A stretch of DNA of 48,180 nt from Donghicola sp041224595. GTDB taxonomy: Bacteria; Pseudomonadota; Alphaproteobacteria; Rhodobacterales; Rhodobacteraceae. Positions 6,769 to 14,308 of the stretch are shown one piece after another; position 1 is the stretch's first letter, and each line of letters starts with the position of its first letter. The notes beneath the pieces are model-generated. The model was given only the letters and a program-made list of their open reading frames with translations. It had not been told where the DNA came from and did no database searches. The stretch covers positions 1-48,180 of the forward strand of contig NZ_JBGFGN010000082.1 in assembly GCF_041224595.1 (NCBI RefSeq), read 5' to 3'. Both the position numbers and the translations under genes were made by a program.

Positions 6769-7862
6769 GCGCTACAAAGCGCGTTGTCATCAAGATCGGC
6801 TCGGCCCTTCTGGTCGATAAGAAAACCGGTGAATTGCGCGCTGACTGGCTGGTCGGCCTCGCCGAAGATGTAAAGATGCTCCGCGATCGTGGGGCAGATG
6901 TGATCCTTGTGTCTTCTGGGTCTATTGCGCTGGGGCGCGGTGTGTTGGGGCTGCCCTACACCGAACTGCCGCTTGAACAATCGCAGGCCGCCGCGGCTGT
7001 GGGTCAAATCCGCCTCGCGCGCGCCTATGAGGAGGTGTTGGCCCCGCATGGCATCAAAACCGGTCAGGTGCTGGTCACGCTCGAGGATAGCGCGGACCGC
7101 CGCCGCTATCTGAACAGCCGCGCGACTTTGGCGACTCTGATCGGCTTTGGCGTGGTCCCGATCGTGAATGAAAACGACACCGTCGCCACCGACGAAATCC
7201 GCTATGGTGATAACGACCGCATGGCCGCACAGATCGCTGTGACGGTTGGCGCGGATCAGTTGATCCTGCTGTCCGATGTGGACGGGTTCTATTCCGCCAA
7301 TCCGCAGGTCGATCCCAGTGCCAAACGCTACGACACCATTTCCGAGATCACACCAGAGATTGAGGCGATGGCGGGGGATGCAGGGTCTGGCCTGTCCAAA
7401 GGCGGCATGAAGACCAAGGTGATGGCGGCGAAAACTGCAACTGCGGCGGGTTGTGCCATGGCAATCACCGAAGGGTCTGTGACCCGCCCGCTGGCTGCCT
7501 TGGAAAACGGCGCGAATTGCACGTGGTTTCTGGCGCAAACCGACCCCAAAGCCGCGCGCAAGGGTTGGATTTCGGCGATGAAGCCGCAGGGCGTTCTGAT
7601 GCTGGACGCCGGCGCTGCGGACGCGCTGAAACGCGGCAAGAGCTTGCTGCCCGCAGGGGTCACCAGCGTGATCGGCAGCTTTGGGCGCGGTGATCCGGTC
7701 GAGTTGCGCAGCCCCGAGGGGCACGCGCTCGGCATGGGGCTGTCCCGTTACACAGCGGACGAGGCGCGGGTGATCCGCGGCCACCGCAGTGATGATATCG
7801 AGGCGCTTTTGGGCTATCCTGGACGCGCTGCATTGATCCATAGAGATGACATGGCAATTTAA
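6756..7862 (+). CDS. proB: Glutamate 5-kinase
   Basis: A 368-residue enzyme that phosphorylates glutamate to gamma-glutamyl phosphate, the first step of proline synthesis. The amino-acid-kinase domain begins with R-V-V-I-K-I-G-S-A-L-L-V and includes V-S-S-G-S-I-A-L-G and the A-L-I-G-F... to N-E-N-D-T-V region. The C-terminal hundred residues form a PUA domain. Full length for a two-domain ProB. The start lies inside the obgE end (GGAG within obgE codons serves as ribosome site), and proA follows 12 bases later. Confidence 0.97.
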   Translation: MATLSATKRVVIKIGSALLVDKKTGELRADWLVGLAEDVKMLRDRGADVILVSSGSIALGRGVLGLPYTELPLEQSQAAAAVGQIRLARAYEEVLAPHGIKTGQVLVTLEDSADRRRYLNSRATLATLIGFGVVPIVNENDTVATDEIRYGDNDRMAAQIAVTVGADQLILLSDVDGFYSANPQVDPSAKRYDTISEITPEIEAMAGDAGSGLSKGGMKTKVMAAKTATAAGCAMAITEGSVTRPLAALENGANCTWFLAQTDPKAARKGWISAMKPQGVLMLDAGAADALKRGKSLLPAGVTSVIGSFGRGDPVELRSPEGHALGMGLSRYTADEARVIRGHRSDDIEALLGYPGRAALIHRDDMAI

Positions 7863-7874
7863 GGAGCTAAGGCG

Positions 7875-9140
7875 ATGAAGGACGTGGAAGACATTTCCTC
7901 GATGATGGCGGAACTGGGCCAGCGCGCACGCGCAGCCGCAAAGGTTCTGTCGACCGCCCCAGCCGAGGCCAAAACCCGCGCGCTGAACGCCGCAGCCGAC
8001 GCGCTTTGGGCCTCCCGCGCCGAGGTGATTGCCGCTAACGCCAATGATATGGAATTCGGCCGGAACAAGGGGCTGACGGACGCCATGATGGACCGTCTGA
8101 TGCTGGACGATGCCCGCATTCAAGGGATCTGCGATGGCCTCCGCTCGGTCGCGGGGCAAGATGATCCCGTTGGCGCGGTGCTGGCGGAATGGGATCGACC
8201 CACAGGCCTGCACATCCAACGCGTTCGCACCCCTTTGGGAGTGATCGGCGTGATTTACGAAAGCCGTCCGAATGTGACCGCTGACGCAGGGGCTCTGTGT
8301 CTGAAGGCTGGCAATGCTGTGATCCTGCGTGGCGGGTCCGAGAGTTTTCATTCGTCGCGCGCAATTCACGCCGCGCTGGCCGCTGGTCTGCGCGAAGCGG
8401 GTCTGCCCGAGGACGCGGTTCAACTGGTCCCGACCCGTGACCGTGCGGCGGTCAGCGAAATGCTGACCATGACCGACTACATCGACGTGATTGTGCCCCG
8501 TGGCGGCAAAGGTCTGGTTGGCCTTGTGCAGCGCGAGGCCCGTGTGCCGGTCTTCGCTCACCTCGAAGGGATCGTGCACGTTTACGTGGACGCCGCTGCC
8601 GATGCGGACAAAGCGATGAATGTCGTGATGAACGCCAAAACGCGCCGGACAGGTATCTGCGGAGCGGCAGAGTGTCTGCTGATCCACCGTGATCAACTGG
8701 CGGGCATCGGGGGCGAAATCGTCAAAGCCCTGATTGCCGCTGGTGTCGAAGTGCGCGGTGACGCGGCCATTCAAGGCATCGAGGGTGTTGTGCCCGCGAC
8801 TGACGCGGATTGGGGCACAGAGTTCCTAGATAGCATTATCGCGGCGCGTGTTGTCGACGATCTGGACGACGCGATCCAGTACATCTCGGATCATCACTCG
8901 CAGCACACGGACTGCATTATCACCGAAGATGACGGCGCGGCGGCAGAGTTCTTTGCCCGCCTCGACAGCGCGATCCTGATGCGCAATGCCTCGACCCAGT
9001 TTGCTGATGGCGGTGAATTCGGGATGGGCGCGGAGATCGGCATCGCCACCGGCAAAATGCACGCCCGTGGGCCGGTTGGGGCCGAGCAGCTGACCAGCTT
9101 CAAGTATCTGGTTGTAGGCGACGGCACCGTCCGGAGCTAA
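7875..9140 (+). CDS. proA: Gamma-glutamyl phosphate reductase
   Basis: A 421-residue NADPH-dependent reductase that turns gamma-glutamyl phosphate into glutamate semialdehyde, the second step of proline synthesis. It is an aldehyde-dehydrogenase-superfamily protein of normal length. Landmarks are the R-V-R-T-P-L-G-V-I-G-V-I-Y-E-S-R-P-N stretch, the V-P-R-G-G loop, and the catalytic cysteine near residue 262 in T-G-I-C-G-A-A-E. It follows proB by 12 bases with an AAGGAG site just at the proB stop. Confidence 0.97.
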   Translation: MKDVEDISSMMAELGQRARAAAKVLSTAPAEAKTRALNAAADALWASRAEVIAANANDMEFGRNKGLTDAMMDRLMLDDARIQGICDGLRSVAGQDDPVGAVLAEWDRPTGLHIQRVRTPLGVIGVIYESRPNVTADAGALCLKAGNAVILRGGSESFHSSRAIHAALAAGLREAGLPEDAVQLVPTRDRAAVSEMLTMTDYIDVIVPRGGKGLVGLVQREARVPVFAHLEGIVHVYVDAAADADKAMNVVMNAKTRRTGICGAAECLLIHRDQLAGIGGEIVKALIAAGVEVRGDAAIQGIEGVVPATDADWGTEFLDSIIAARVVDDLDDAIQYISDHHSQHTDCIITEDDGAAAEFFARLDSAILMRNASTQFADGGEFGMGAEIGIATGKMHARGPVGAEQLTSFKYLVVGDGTVRS

Positions 9141-9148
9141 GACAAAAG

Positions 9149-9178
9149 AAAACCGGCTCTAGGGCCGGTTTTTTTGTT
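9149..9178. terminator. Bidirectional terminator between proA and chpT
   Basis: Stem AACCGGC (9151-9157) with GCCGGTT (9164-9170), followed by seven T on the plus strand. On the minus strand the same hairpin is followed by CTTTT. It separates the convergent proA and chpT. Confidence 0.85.
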
Positions 9179-9778
9179 TTAAAAGCTCAGTTCAATGTGA
9201 TCTTCGCTGTTGTTGCAGATGATCCGGCGGCTGCATTCCTGTAGGACATAGGGGATCAGGGCATAATGGACGCTGCTTGGCGTCAACTCCTCCGGCTCGG
9301 CTCCGGAGCATATGCCATCCCAGAGGGCCTGATCCCTGATGTTGATACGGCCATCCGCCTCAAGCCGCCAAAACATGCCGTTATGTGTGATCCGAACGTT
9401 GCCGCCATAGGGTAGGGCGTCCTCAATGCACTGGATCAGAAGAAAGGCTAGTTTGACCTCGGGGCGGGACATGGGCACTTTGACAGCCCAATCAACTTTG
9501 AGACGGGCGCCTTTGAAGACACCAGCCAGAATTCGGCGCACCTCGCTGTCATTCAGGGCTTGGTCATCAGAGGCCAATCCGTAAGCCACACGATAGAATT
9601 GAACGCGGAAATTCGCAGCTTCGATGCTGTCGGAAATCAAGGCAAGCTCCGGCTGCGTGCCCATCGGCCCCATCGCCAAGAGCTCAACGCCGTTGCACAC
9701 CGCGCCGATCGGTGAAATGAGATCATGACAAAGGCGCGAACCCAAAAGGTCTGCTATCCGCTTCGGGCTGTGCCGCAT
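9179..9778 (-). CDS. chpT: Histidine phosphotransferase ChpT
   Basis: A 199-residue histidine phosphotransferase of the kind that passes phosphate from the CckA receiver to CtrA and CpdR in alphaproteobacteria. The N-terminal helix bundle carries the phospho-accepting histidine at residue 18 in R-L-C-H-D-L-I-S-P-I-G-A. The C-terminal half is a degenerate histidine-kinase-like ATPase fold. The CtrA relay in Rhodobacteraceae controls motility and gene transfer agents (family knowledge). It diverges from a small DUF3553 gene with about 25 bases between starts, so their promoters must overlap coding sequence or be very compact. Confidence 0.9.
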   Translation of the reverse strand: MRHSPKRIADLLGSRLCHDLISPIGAVCNGVELLAMGPMGTQPELALISDSIEAANFRVQFYRVAYGLASDDQALNDSEVRRILAGVFKGARLKVDWAVKVPMSRPEVKLAFLLIQCIEDALPYGGNVRITHNGMFWRLEADGRINIRDQALWDGICSGAEPEELTPSSVHYALIPYVLQECSRRIICNNSEDHIELSF

Positions 9779-9804
9779 AATGCTTCTCCAATTGCGAGGA
9801 AATG

Positions 9805-9990
9805 ATGACCGATCTGAACGCCTTTCTCGAACCCGGAGCGATTGTCCGGCACCCGCAGCAACCCGATTGGGGACTGGGGCAGGTGCAGTCGAATATTCAA
9901 GGCCGCGTGACCGTGAATTTTCGCGAGCAAGGCAAAGTTGTCATCGACTCCTCCCGTGTTGCCCTTTTACCCGTATACGACGAATCTTAA
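9805..9990 (+). CDS. DUF3553 domain-containing small protein
   Basis: A 61-residue protein with the DUF3553 pattern: P-G-A-I-V-R-H-P-Q-Q-P-D-W-G-L-G-Q-V followed by a strand-rich segment V-T-V-N-F-R-E-Q-G-K. The fold is probably a small beta barrel like the CarD/TudorSH3 type; the function is unknown. Two ATGs stand in tandem (9802, 9805). The second has the better spacing from GAGGA. Confidence 0.8.
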   Translation: MTDLNAFLEPGAIVRHPQQPDWGLGQVQSNIQGRVTVNFREQGKVVIDSSRVALLPVYDES

Positions 9991-10111
9991 TTGATCATTA
10001 CCAGTTTCAAGAACCTATACGTTTGAACCACTTAGCAGGTGGCGTTTGCATCACAGTGCCAGAGCGCCTACATCTGCGCTTGGAACAAACCCAGTGTGAC
10101 AAGGCAGCGTG

Positions 10112-10885
10112 ATGGCCGTTTCTACTCCTGAGTTTTCGGTGCGACTTGCAGCAGGCCCGGATGATTTGCGCGCCGCGCAGCGCCTGCGGTACGAGGTCTT
10201 TGTCGCCGAACTTGGTGCGGATGGTGCCCACGTGGATCACGATGCGCGTTTGGAAAAAGACGAGTTTGATCCCTATTTCGACCATCTTTTGCTAGAGGAT
10301 ATGTCTCGAGCCGAAGGGGACCGTGTGGTTGCTGTCTACAGACTGCTTCGGGATGATCAGATGCCGTCAATTGCGCGGTTTTATTCAGAGACTGAGTACG
10401 ACTTGAGCGTTCTAAAGCAGAGTGGCCGCAAGCTGATGGAGTTGGGCCGCTCTTGTCTGCATCCAGACTACCGAGGCGGCGCCGCGATGCTGGTGATGTG
10501 GAACGGGCTGGCGGAATACGTCGCGGACTACGGAATCGAGGTGATGTTTGGAACCGCCAGTTTTCATGGGACGGACGTCGCTGCGCTTGCGCCGTCACTC
10601 TCTCTTTTGCATGAACGTCATCTGGCTCCGCCGGAGTTGCGTGTGCGGGCTGTGGCTGATCACTTTCAGCCTATGGACCTGATCCCTTATGATCAGATTG
10701 ATCGCAAACCGGCGATGCTCGGCGTGCCTGCTCTGATCAAAGCCTACCTGCGTCTTGGGGGCTATGTCGGTGATGGAGCCTATGTCGATCACGCGTTCAA
10801 CACCACGGATATCTGTTTGGTGATGGATGCACATCGTCTGAGTGCTACGCAGAAATCCATTTACTCCAAAGGCTTGAAGGCATGA
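10112..10885 (+). CDS. olsB: Ornithine N-acyltransferase OlsB
   Basis: A 257-residue GNAT-fold acyltransferase. It transfers a 3-hydroxyacyl group from acyl carrier protein to the alpha-amino group of ornithine, giving lyso-ornithine lipid. Family marks are A-A-Q-R-L-R-Y-E-V-F-V-A-E-L-G near residue 20-34, the D-H-L-L-L-E-D segment, and E-L-G-R-S-C-L-H-P-D-Y-R-G-G. A GTG directly precedes the ATG at 10112; the ATG is taken as start. Its stop overlaps the start of olsA by four bases (ATGA), so the two membrane-lipid genes are translationally coupled. Confidence 0.9.
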   Translation: MAVSTPEFSVRLAAGPDDLRAAQRLRYEVFVAELGADGAHVDHDARLEKDEFDPYFDHLLLEDMSRAEGDRVVAVYRLLRDDQMPSIARFYSETEYDLSVLKQSGRKLMELGRSCLHPDYRGGAAMLVMWNGLAEYVADYGIEVMFGTASFHGTDVAALAPSLSLLHERHLAPPELRVRAVADHFQPMDLIPYDQIDRKPAMLGVPALIKAYLRLGGYVGDGAYVDHAFNTTDICLVMDAHRLSATQKSIYSKGLKA

Positions 10886-11694
10886 GTTCAACTTGGGATA
10901 GCGGCGAGCGTCCAGACTTTCCACGCATTGACGCGATGGGTTGGTGCCATGTTCTGCTGCGGGGCATTCCGCTGGGGTTGCTCTGTGCCGTGGGTCTGAT
11001 CCTGACACTTTTGCTGCGCCTGATCGAAGCACCGCTCTTTGGCCAAAGGCGCCCCGTAACGCCCTATATCACCCGTGCCGTGTGCACTTTGGCCTTTCCG
11101 TCCATGGGCATCCGCTTTCGCAGGATTGGCACACCGGAACACGGCAAACTCGCGGTCGTAGCGAACCATGCCAGCTGGCTCGATATCTTTGCCCTGAATG
11201 CGCGCCAGACGATCTACTTTGTGTCCAAGGCCGAGGTGGCCGGATGGGCTGGCATTGGCTGGCTGGCCCGCGCAACGGGCACGGTGTTCATAAAACGGGA
11301 TCGCAAAGAAGCGCGCGCGCAGACCGAATTGTTTGAGCAGCGACTGAGCCACGGTCACCAATTGCTGTTCTTTCCCGAGGGGACCTCGACCGATAGCCTT
11401 CGCGTGTTACCTTTTAAGTCTACCCTTTTCGCGGCGTTTTTTCAGCCCGGTTTCCGAGAGGATCTGCGCATCCAGCCGGTCACGGTGCGCTACACCGCGC
11501 CCACAGGGCAGGACCCTCGGTTCTATGGGTGGTGGGGCGATATGGAGTTTGGCGAGCATCTACTCAAGGTGCTGTCCGCACGGCGTCAGGGGGAGGTCGA
11601 AGTGACCTATCACCCCTCTGTCGCGGTGGCCGATTTCGCCCACCGCAAGGATCTGACCAAGGCGCTCGAAGACACGGTCCGCAGCGCCCTGTAA
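10882..11694 (+). CDS. olsA: Lyso-ornithine lipid / 1-acylglycerol-3-phosphate acyltransferase OlsA
   Basis: A 270-residue PlsC-type acyltransferase that would add the second acyl chain to lyso-ornithine lipid. A membrane helix spans about residues 27-47. The catalytic N-H-A-S-W-L-D motif places H96 and D101 in the H-X4-D arrangement, and F-F-P-E-G-T-S follows as the phosphate-binding block. Pairing with olsB makes the ornithine-lipid role much more likely than ordinary phosphatidate synthesis, though OlsA enzymes can do both. It converges on the ThiE-like gene with almost no space between stops. Confidence 0.9.
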   Translation: MSSTWDSGERPDFPRIDAMGWCHVLLRGIPLGLLCAVGLILTLLLRLIEAPLFGQRRPVTPYITRAVCTLAFPSMGIRFRRIGTPEHGKLAVVANHASWLDIFALNARQTIYFVSKAEVAGWAGIGWLARATGTVFIKRDRKEARAQTELFEQRLSHGHQLLFFPEGTSTDSLRVLPFKSTLFAAFFQPGFREDLRIQPVTVRYTAPTGQDPRFYGWWGDMEFGEHLLKVLSARRQGEVEVTYHPSVAVADFAHRKDLTKALEDTVRSAL

Positions 11695-11695
11695 C

Positions 11696-12316
11696 TTAGC
11701 TCATAGCCGCGACGAGCGTTTTGAGCTGCGCGGCAGGATCTTCGCTGCCCCAGATTTCGGAGCCGATGCCAAAAAAGTCAGTTACAGGCGTCAGGGTGCG
11801 GATCAAGTCTTCGGTCAATGCGCCTTCGGCGACGACGGGCAGTTCGATCATCTGGGTCCACCAGCCGAACAGATCGGCATCTGCGTGCGTGCCATCGCCC
11901 AACACAGTCCCGCCTACTGGACCAAAGGACACATAGTCCGCGCCGGACTCACCTGCGTTCATACCGTCGTGGCGCGACGCCGCGCAGAAGCTGCCCACGA
12001 TCGCATCATCGCCAAGCTGCTTGCGGGTTGCCCGCACAGACCGCGCGCCATCTGTCAGGTGCACCCCATCCAGCCCCAGACGCTCTGCCAAGAGCACGTG
12101 GCGCTCTATCACCAGCGCGATGTCGCGGTCATGGGTGATTTCGCGCAGGGCGTCCGCGCTGCGCAAAATACGATCCTCGTCCGTGGTTGCCAGCGCCAGA
12201 CGCACGCACGCGACCTCGGTCGCATCCAGAACCCGTGCCATGTCCTCGGGGAACTCGAGGAAATCGAAGTCGGGGGGCGTGATCAAATAGATCTGCGGCA
12301 GTTCTAGCTCGGACAT
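11696..12316 (-). CDS. Thiamine-phosphate-synthase-like (ThiE/TenI) protein
   Basis: A 206-residue TIM-barrel protein of the ThiE/TenI family: I-Y-L-I-T-P-P at the N-terminus, D-G-V-H-L-T-D-G in the middle, D-Y-V-S-F-G-P-V-G toward the end. ThiE joins hydroxymethylpyrimidine diphosphate and thiazole phosphate to give thiamine phosphate. The usual V-H-V/L-G-Q-x-D motif is changed to V-H-L-T-D-G, so the activity is uncertain. The start at 12316 is chosen because GAGGAG lies seven bases upstream; an in-frame ATG farther out lacks a site. It stands alone, divergent from trmJ, with no other thiamine gene nearby. Confidence 0.7.
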   Translation of the reverse strand: MSELELPQIYLITPPDFDFLEFPEDMARVLDATEVACVRLALATTDEDRILRSADALREITHDRDIALVIERHVLLAERLGLDGVHLTDGARSVRATRKQLGDDAIVGSFCAASRHDGMNAGESGADYVSFGPVGGTVLGDGTHADADLFGWWTQMIELPVVAEGALTEDLIRTLTPVTDFFGIGSEIWGSEDPAAQLKTLVAAMS

Positions 12317-12445
12317 GAAGAGACTCCTCATTCGGTGTTCCGGCTCCTTTAGCGTGGTTTTTCGCCTTTGACCATCGGTCTGCTTGCGGGTTTTCGCATG
12401 TCGGACTATCAGACCCCGCAAACCCGACGCCGAAAGGAATACCCC

Positions 12446-13189
12446 ATGCCCACTGACACGCCTCAGCCTTCATTCGTGCTGGTCCGCCCCCAAATGGGCG
12501 AGAATATCGGCGCCGCGGCACGGGCCATGTGGAACTTTGGCCTCGACCGGATGCGTGTCGTGGACCCACGTGACGGCTGGCCAAACCAGCGCGCTGTCGC
12601 GATGGCGAGCGGGGCAGGCCGTCTTTTGGACGAAGCCATGCTGACGCCTGATCTGCCCACCGCGCTTGATGATTGCAGCTTTGTTTTCGCGACCACCGCG
12701 CGGCCCCGTGGCCTCACCAAGCCGGTCTACACTCCTGAGCAAGCGATGAAAGAGGCAAACGCCCGCGTCAAAGCAGGTGAGAAAGTCGCTGTCATGTTTG
12801 GGCCGGAACGCGCTGGTCTCGAGAACGAGGATATCGCGCGTGCCAACGCCATCATCTCGGTGCCCGTGAATCCAGAGTTTGCCTCGCTCAACCTTGGCCA
12901 GTGTGTCCTGCTCTGCGCCTATGAATGGAGCCGCCAAACCATTTCGGCTGAGCCTATGAACTACGAGCTCGCCGGCACAGAATGGGCCAGCGCGATCGAA
13001 GTCGAAAAACTTGCGAACCACTACGAAGAGCGCCTCAATGACGCGGGTTTCTTCTTCCCCGAAACCAAGGCAGACAACATGAAAACCAACCTGCGCAATT
13101 TCTGGAGCCGGATGCCTCTGACCCGTGCGGACGCGCAAATCCTGCACGGCGTCCTGCGCCAGATGGTCCGCTGGAAAGAGCGCGGGTAG
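12446..13189 (+). CDS. trmJ: tRNA (cytidine/uridine-2'-O-)-methyltransferase TrmJ
   Basis: A 247-residue SPOUT methyltransferase of the TrmJ group, which methylates the ribose of position 32 in tRNA with S-adenosylmethionine. Motifs are V-L-V-R-P-Q-M-G-E-N-I-G-A-A-A-R at the N-terminus, then F-G-P-E-R-A-G-L and S-L-N-L-G-Q-C-V of the trefoil knot. The C-terminal extension after residue 165 is normal for TrmJ. AAGGA seven bases before the ATG at 12446 selects this start over an in-frame ATG at 12368. A terminator follows. Confidence 0.92.
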   Translation: MPTDTPQPSFVLVRPQMGENIGAAARAMWNFGLDRMRVVDPRDGWPNQRAVAMASGAGRLLDEAMLTPDLPTALDDCSFVFATTARPRGLTKPVYTPEQAMKEANARVKAGEKVAVMFGPERAGLENEDIARANAIISVPVNPEFASLNLGQCVLLCAYEWSRQTISAEPMNYELAGTEWASAIEVEKLANHYEERLNDAGFFFPETKADNMKTNLRNFWSRMPLTRADAQILHGVLRQMVRWKERG

Positions 13190-13206
13190 GTCAAGCTAAA
13201 ACGTCA

Positions 13207-13237
13207 AGAGCAGGGCACGGCACCCTGCTTTCTTTTT
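13207..13237 (+). terminator. Rho-independent terminator after trmJ
   Basis: AGCAGGG (13209-13215) pairs with CCCTGCT (13223-13229) around a seven-base loop. TTCTTTTTG follows. Confidence 0.8.
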
Positions 13238-13281
13238 GCTTCAAATACTCACGTTAGAACACCCGCCAGAAGCGCGGCCTC

Positions 13282-14121
13282 TCAGTCCCCAAAAACCGCC
13301 ATTCGCAAGGGGTCGGCCAGCGCCATCCAACTGTCGCGATCCGGCGCCACCAACAGGCTCCCGTCGGTCAGGGTCGGGGCATAGGCCTCTCCGTTCAGCA
13401 TTTTGACGTAGCCACCGGCCTCGCGCGCGATCAACGCGCCTGCAGCGTGGTCCCATGGATTCAGATTGCCAGTCAGCAAGAAGTCCGCACCGCCCTGCGA
13501 GAACAGTCGGTACTCATGGCAGGCGCAGCGCAAGCTGCCCAACCGGTCAATCCCCTTGGCAAAATCATATAGCCGTGCGCGCGCCTCGGCGTTGAACAGG
13601 GTGGGCGGCCAATAGCCCGTCATCTCGTTGACCTGTCGCGGGGCGCGGGCCTTGGCTGCGCGCCTCGTGCCATCAGCGTGGGCAAAGACCGCGCCGCCGC
13701 CGCGTTCTGCCATCACCCAGTCGTCGCCCATCGGATCATAGAGCAATCCAAAGACCGTCTCCCCGTTCTCGACCACAGCGAGAATGACGCCAAAAGTATT
13801 GAGGCCATTGGCATAATTCCACGTCCCATCAATCGGGTCGATGATTAGTGCCTGCTCCGCACCCTTGAGAGCGTCTAGAGAAACGGACCCGTCCGAGACA
13901 GCCTCTTCGCCAACTACCACAGCGCCGGGCAGGATCTCTGCGGCCAGAGCCGTCAGCGCGCGTTCGCTTGCCTTGTCTGCTTTGGTCACCAGATCCTGAG
14001 CGTGGGCTTTGGTGTCGATCTCGCTGTCGTCCAGACGCCGATACCACGGGAGGATTTCGGTCTTCGCCGTCTGGCGCGTCGCAGAGATCAACTGTTCAAT
14101 CTGGGTGGTGGTCAAAGTCAC
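13282..14121 (-). CDS. Inositol monophosphatase family protein
   Basis: A 279-residue metal-dependent phosphatase of the inositol monophosphatase / CysQ superfamily. Visible motifs are the metal-binding G-E-E-A-V (about residues 70-74), D-P-I-D-G-T-W-N-Y-A-N-G (about 94-105), and W-D-H-A-A-G-A-L-I near residue 222. The substrate could be inositol phosphate, histidinol phosphate or 3'-phosphoadenosine phosphate; sequence alone does not decide. The start is GTG at 14121, 5 bases after an AGGACGAG ribosome site. It lies downstream of tex on the same strand but behind a tex terminator. Confidence 0.85.
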   Translation of the reverse strand: MTLTTTQIEQLISATRQTAKTEILPWYRRLDDSEIDTKAHAQDLVTKADKASERALTALAAEILPGAVVVGEEAVSDGSVSLDALKGAEQALIIDPIDGTWNYANGLNTFGVILAVVENGETVFGLLYDPMGDDWVMAERGGGAVFAHADGTRRAAKARAPRQVNEMTGYWPPTLFNAEARARLYDFAKGIDRLGSLRCACHEYRLFSQGGADFLLTGNLNPWDHAAGALIAREAGGYVKMLNGEAYAPTLTDGSLLVAPDRDSWMALADPLRMAVFGD

Positions 14122-14251
14122 TTGGGCTCGTCCTGTCTTCTAAATTCAATCGCGGCACAAAAGCGGAGGGCCACGGACCTCAGCATGCACGACCTGCGCC
14201 CTCTGTCCAAGTAGCCAGAACCTGACCGGCACCGGATGGAACGCCAGTCAG

Positions 14252-14281
14252 CAAAATGAAAAGGCGCCGTTACCAGCGCCC
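14252..14281 (-). terminator. Rho-independent terminator after tex
   Basis: On the minus strand GGCGC (14276-14280) pairs with GCGCC (14263-14267). TTTTCATTTT follows. Confidence 0.7.
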
Positions 14282-14308
14282 TGTCTCTATTCCGGAATTG
14301 TGACGGTT

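Noticed and set aside
6765..8774. 669-codon open frame on the minus strand opposite proB-proA
   Set aside because: It is the antisense shadow of two certain genes. Its product is rich in His, Arg and Gln in the way antisense of high-GC codons produces, with no domain and no ribosome site.
12317..12445. TPP riboswitch before the ThiE-like gene
   Set aside because: The region is only about 130 bases, shared with the divergent trmJ, and shows none of the conserved TPP-aptamer segments.
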